This document shows positions 60,123 through 64,000 of a stretch of DNA of 64,000 bases, piece after piece. The DNA comes from Lingula anatina (taxonomy: Eukaryota; Brachiopoda; Lingulata; Lingulida; Lingulidae). How positions within the stretch are numbered: position 1 is the first letter of the stretch; every line of letters starts with the position of its first letter. The stretch is from positions 266,278 through 330,277 of the forward strand of contig NW_019775369.1 in NCBI RefSeq assembly GCF_001039355.2, in the 5' to 3' direction. Made by a program: the position numbers and the translations under genes. Under the pieces are notes generated by a model. It was not told the DNA's origin. It saw only the letters and a list, made by a program, of their open reading frames with translations, and searched no databases.

Positions 60123-61751
60123 NTGATCCAACTTTCAAATCCAACGTTTATCCAACTTCTTATCAACGTTATGGTTCAACGTTGTTTCAACGTTAAAACA
60201 ACATAATTTGCCCGCTAGGTTGAGTTTGGCAACATTTGACTGACTACTGAAAATGAGCGAACATATCGTTTCTTCATATTTTGTTTAATTCATAGCTATT
60301 TATTTGCCCTATGTGCCTGCAATTAACAGATGAAAAGAATACTTCTTTGGCCAGTGAACAGGTAAGCAATAGGGGCTATTACATCATTATTCCTTACACT
60401 GGCCTTAAATACTAGGAACTGTAGATTAACATTAAACATGCATTTATTGTTACCTGTACCTTCTGAATCTCCAATGACCAACCCAAGTATATAATTACCA
60501 CTGCATCACCACTGCATATTTTGTTTAATTCATAGCTATTTATTTGCCCTATGTGCCTGCAATTAACAGATGAAAAGAATACTTCTTTGGCCAGTGAACA
60601 GGTAAGCAATAGGGGTCATTACATCATTATTCGTTACACTGGCCTTAAATACAAGGAACTGTAAATTAACTTTAACATGCATTTATTGTTACCTGTACCT
60701 TCTGAATCTCCAGTGACCAACCCAGGTATACAATTACCACTGCATCACCTCTTTCAGTGTCAGTACACTTAACAGGGGTACAGGGTGATTGACGAGTGAA
60801 CGGGTAAGCAACAAATATTGTGAATGGTTATTTTACCCTAAACATCAATTTATTGTGAAAGTACTTGCAATTCTGTTTTCCAAGGGCGGCTAGCTAGGCC
60901 AACTTGTAGGCCATAACAAATCCTCTCCGTTTCCTGCATAGAATAGGATATAACACCAAACCTTAAGTGTGACAGTGTGTCAAAAATCCTCAGCCCTCTA
61001 TATTTTAAATATCATATAAATACCAATCCGACGCCAAAGGGGGGGGGGGGGGAGGGAGGGTCGGCGTCGCACCTGCGCACTCCCTTTAAATAATCTTGGA
61101 TTCGCCCCTGGAGACCCCAATCCTAGAATTACCATTCCTGCCACACCGCTCTGTGCTTGACACTCAGTGACATGGAGGGGTTGACGACAACTTTCTGCTT
61201 CAAAGACGCCGCTACACATATATGCGTCCCACTCGTGTCAATTTAAAGAGCAAAAGAAAAATGAGACACGCGACATGCGTAAATTAAAGCAACTTGAACA
61301 CAGGCTTACTAATTATAAATGTCGCTCTCAATAGCTGCCGGAAGAATTGTCGCAATATGTCGTAATAGAATGCATATATTAGATATTTAATTGAAGAAGT
61401 TATTTATGAGGACGTCAAGAAATAAGCTAATTATGAACTACTGGGTACTTGAGAGACAAAGCGGAATGGGATGGCATAGATCACGCGAAAGAGACAGGAA
61501 AGACATATATGTGATTAGTACAGAGAGACCCCTGCCTGTATAAGTAGGCCTAGAAGAGAGACGGTGAGTAGAAGTTTGTAAATCACCTGACCATCGTCAC
61601 TGACACAATACATGTACATGTATTACTGGTATTTATTGTATGCGTGCTCTTCACAGATCACAGTCACCCAGGCCACCGTTTTTTTAGAACTTTATTTACA
61701 TGTAGTAGGATTCTGTTGAACTTTTCAAATATGCGGTCACTACATCACCGG

Positions 61752-62150
61752 CTATTAATAATAATAAAAGGCTTCTTATATGGCGCCTTACATGCTACCT
61801 CAAGGCGGCTTACAATAATGGATAATATAACTAAATCATTAAAATGACTACAATATTTAAATCTAAAACACTCATTGAAAACCATTTAAAATTAACACTA
61901 CTAAAAACTCAATATTATTAAAATATAAAATCTAAGAGATATAGACAGATTAAAAAATGTGGGTCTTTAAAAGGGATTTAAAATTGTCAAAGTCTTCTGC
62001 TTTTCTAATAAAATTTGGTAAGGCATTCCACACTTTGGGGGAGTAGATTATAAAAGCACGATCTCTATAACTTTTAAGGCACCCCTTCTCTAAAACAGAA
62101 TGTTCTAAAATAATACCATTCTCAGTATTAAAACTCGTGGACCGCCCCCC
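61752..62150 (-). mobile_element. LINE 3' end (L2/CR1-like), 5'-truncated
   Basis: The minus strand encodes the C-terminal tail of a non-LTR reverse transcriptase: DRAFIIYSPKVWNALPNFIR and then FKSLLKTHIF before a stop at 61950. The 3' UTR ends in a hairpin-like GCCGCCTTGAGG...TAAGGCGCCATATAAGAAGCC region and a TTATTATTA tail, as in L2-type elements. Only the last ~60 codons remain. A run of A at 62154-62170 borders the truncated side. Confidence 0.8.
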
Positions 62151-62179
62151 CCCAAAAAAAAAAAAAAAAAACCTACTCA

Positions 62180-62690
62180 CTGAAAATAATCAGGATTAAA
62201 ATTAAGAGACGACAGTCATTCTTCACCATCAGTTGCAACTCACCATCATCTTGCGACTCCTAGCAAACAGCACTGATCACTAACATCAACTTCAAGCCGC
62301 CCTAGTATCACTATTTTATCAGTCCAATCGCTGTGTCTTCAGCGGTAATATATATATATATGGAGCTATTACCGGATGACCATTGTCCACGGAAGACTGA
62401 TTTCTCACTGGACGTCAGACGTCACCAAACTCTCAGCCAATCAGCGCCCAGTAATTTCACTCTCCAACCCACACAGGTGCTTTAGCTTTTGGTGACGACC
62501 CTCGGGACTTATAAACGGATAAACCGAGCCAAAAATTTGTGAGCAATTGCCAAATAAACGACTCCAGCAAAGAATAAACTATCCCAACGTAAAATTACTT
62601 GACGCAAGCACACCGGCTGGAGTCGTGAATTTGTGCATTTTTTGCTCTCAAATCCAAGGCTCGTGTTAGAAAACAGCAATTATCGTTTAT
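62180..62690. other. Intergenic stretch, nothing recognised
   Basis: Contains a short TA run at 62349-62361. No exon, RNA gene or element end was supported. Confidence 0.45.
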
Positions 62691-62696
62691 AAGCTC

Positions 62697-62835
62697 TGGG
62701 GTCCGTAACTCGAAAGCATCGCAAATTGCGATAGCGATGTCACCTTTCATTTTGAGTCTATTATATGGGGCGAGTAACGGAATACAGGCGCTTGCGCTCG
62801 GTCACAATTCGCGATGCTTTCGAGAGACTGAACCC
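62697..62835. mobile_element. GGGTCCGTAACTCGAAAGC palindromic MITE
   Basis: Inverted ends around GTCCGTAACTCGAAAGCATC and its complement; ~139 bp. Uninterrupted relative of the outer element at 56230-56937. Confidence 0.7.
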
Positions 62836-62839
62836 TGAT

Positions 62840-63262
62840 CTTGCTACATGTCGATAAAAAAGTCAGTTCACACAATGACTTTTCTGAATTTCCCACGCAT
62901 GAACTAAGAGATTCTTTATTATTTATTGTTTTTTTAAAGCTGTTTAAGGCAGTTACACGTACTCTAGTGTAAATATTTGATTATAATATTCACTACTGCA
63001 TAACCCGCATTACTGAAGGAAAGTAGCGTAGTTATTTTATAAAGTTATGGAAACAAGTTTGGTGATGAAAGCAGCTGAAGGTAGTGTGTAACAAATACTA
63101 GTATTGGCCAGATAGGGTGCCCTCTACAAGGGCTACAGATTGATTTTTTTTTTACAAAGTAATCACAGATAGATAGACAGTCATTTGTGTTTCTGGCTTT
63201 TTTACATTTTCCCTATAATATCTGCCACTCTGGTGGGGGGTAACCTATTTACCAGTAGAGCA
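62840..63262. other. Intergenic stretch, nothing recognised
   Basis: AT-rich sequence with no feature that could be supported. Confidence 0.45.
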
Positions 63263-63265
63263 GTA

Positions 63266-63459
63266 AGACCCTATTCCCAGAGATTAGATCGATCCAACTA
63301 GATCGACCTAACTCCCTTGGGGGTTCACGCTAAATAGCTGTCAGCCGAAAAATATACAGCTTGTAGTAGGGGGGACGGACATTTAAGCCGAATTATCTGA
63401 CAGTAATCTAGTGACTCCCCACGGGGATAGATCGATCTAAAATCTATGGGAATGCACCC
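63266..63459. mobile_element. TA-flanked fold-back MITE, diverged copy
   Basis: Ends AGACCCTATTCCCAGAG and the inverse of GGGTGCATTCCCATAG, with TA at 63264-63265 and 63460-63461. Shorter and more diverged than the other members. It shares its right TA with the next copy. Confidence 0.6.
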
Positions 63460-63461
63460 TA

Positions 63462-63718
63462 AGACTGGGTTCCCATACCTTGATAGATCTAACAGGATTG
63501 ATCCATCTCCGAGGAGTTTCTCACAATTTTTCTTTCCGCTTAAGCGGCTTAGATGTCTGGCACGCCTACTGAAGCTGCTAAACGATAATTAATTACCCCC
63601 TAGCAGCTTCAGTAGGCTTGCCAGACATCTAAACGGCTTAAGGTATAGCAATTTAGCGAGAATCCTCTTGGAGATAGATCGATCCAGAATTAGTAACATA
63701 GGGTCTAGGAATGGTCCC
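63462..63718. mobile_element. TA-flanked fold-back MITE, adjacent copy
   Basis: Begins AGACTGGGTTCCCATACC immediately after the TA shared with the preceding element and ends near GGAATGGTCCC. The centre folds around AGATGTCTGGCACGCCTACT and its complement. Confidence 0.75.
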
Positions 63719-63721
63719 TAA

Positions 63722-64000
63722 AACGCAGCCCTTCACAGATTTCGTTCCCTCTCTGGCTAATTCATGGGACACCTCTCCCCTGCGGCCCTGTGATGAAATC
63801 GCAAGGATAATTAAAGGGTCGGTAAATGTTTGCATAACTACCTGTACTCAGGCACTGCCTGTTCTCTAGTCCCAGCCAAATTTCTCTGATTTCAGTCAAG
63901 GCAGTCAATAGATCTGACCTTAATTGCTTACTTTGTTGTACCCGAACCTACATGAAGGCAACCAACTTGAACGATCAATTACACAAAAAAAAAAAAAAAA
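63722..64000. other. End of window, nothing recognised
   Basis: Unremarkable sequence ending in a run of A at the window edge (63985-64000). Confidence 0.4.

Overview
This is a eukaryotic, low-gene-density nuclear window. Its genes are split by introns with GT-AG boundaries, and it is crowded with simple repeats, fold-back DNA elements (MITEs) and a LINE 3' end. The gene content (an animal-type chitin synthase and an RPE65/BCO-type carotenoid oxygenase) points to an invertebrate metazoan. The very high heterozygosity and repeat style would suit a cephalochordate such as amphioxus, but that is inference.

The main structural fact is that the window is a string of contigs joined by single N bases (1083, 7560, 15281, 30100, 35831, 42907, 60123). 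Each join is followed by a second, near-identical or allelic copy of what preceded it. Paired blocks are roughly 705-1082/1084-1462, 7150-7559/7561-7975, 5371-15110/15283-22430, 26944-30069/30101-33202, 34278-35830/35832-37384 (no difference found), 33640-42730/42927-50400 and 58233-60122/60124-62016. Most apparent tandem gene duplications here are therefore better read as unmerged haplotypes or contig overlaps. The paired alleles still help: they show which exons are conserved and which mobile elements are polymorphic.

Three protein-coding genes are supported. (1) A carotenoid oxygenase on the minus strand is complete in 4841-7329 (three exons, 538 aa) and partial in 15282-17195. (2) An unrecognised, probably secreted 297-aa protein on the plus strand has exons at 26599, 28833, 34457 and 35221, with allelic or duplicate exons at 31955, 36011/36775 and 43747/44511. 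(3) A divergent animal chitin synthase on the minus strand has eight exons from 57242 down to 47322, with an N-terminal part missing beyond the recognised exons, and a four-exon allelic 3' copy at 42631-39988. Genes 2 and 3 converge tail to tail. A Cys-rich plus-strand terminal exon candidate (54924-55213) lies inside a chitin synthase intron.

The most interesting non-gene signals are these: a complete type I hammerhead ribozyme core (39128-39166, repeated at 46486-46524) behind three tandem ~163-bp units, of the kind carried by Penelope-like retroelements; a 2,490-bp transposon with 29-bp inverted ends present in only one of three homologous sites and carrying a recurring internal motif; a 252-bp palindromic MITE present in only one allele downstream of gene 2; a MITE ending 17 bp before the exon-3 boundary of gene 2; and one MITE inserted inside another at 56230-56937. 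No tRNA, rRNA, CRISPR or bacterial feature was seen.
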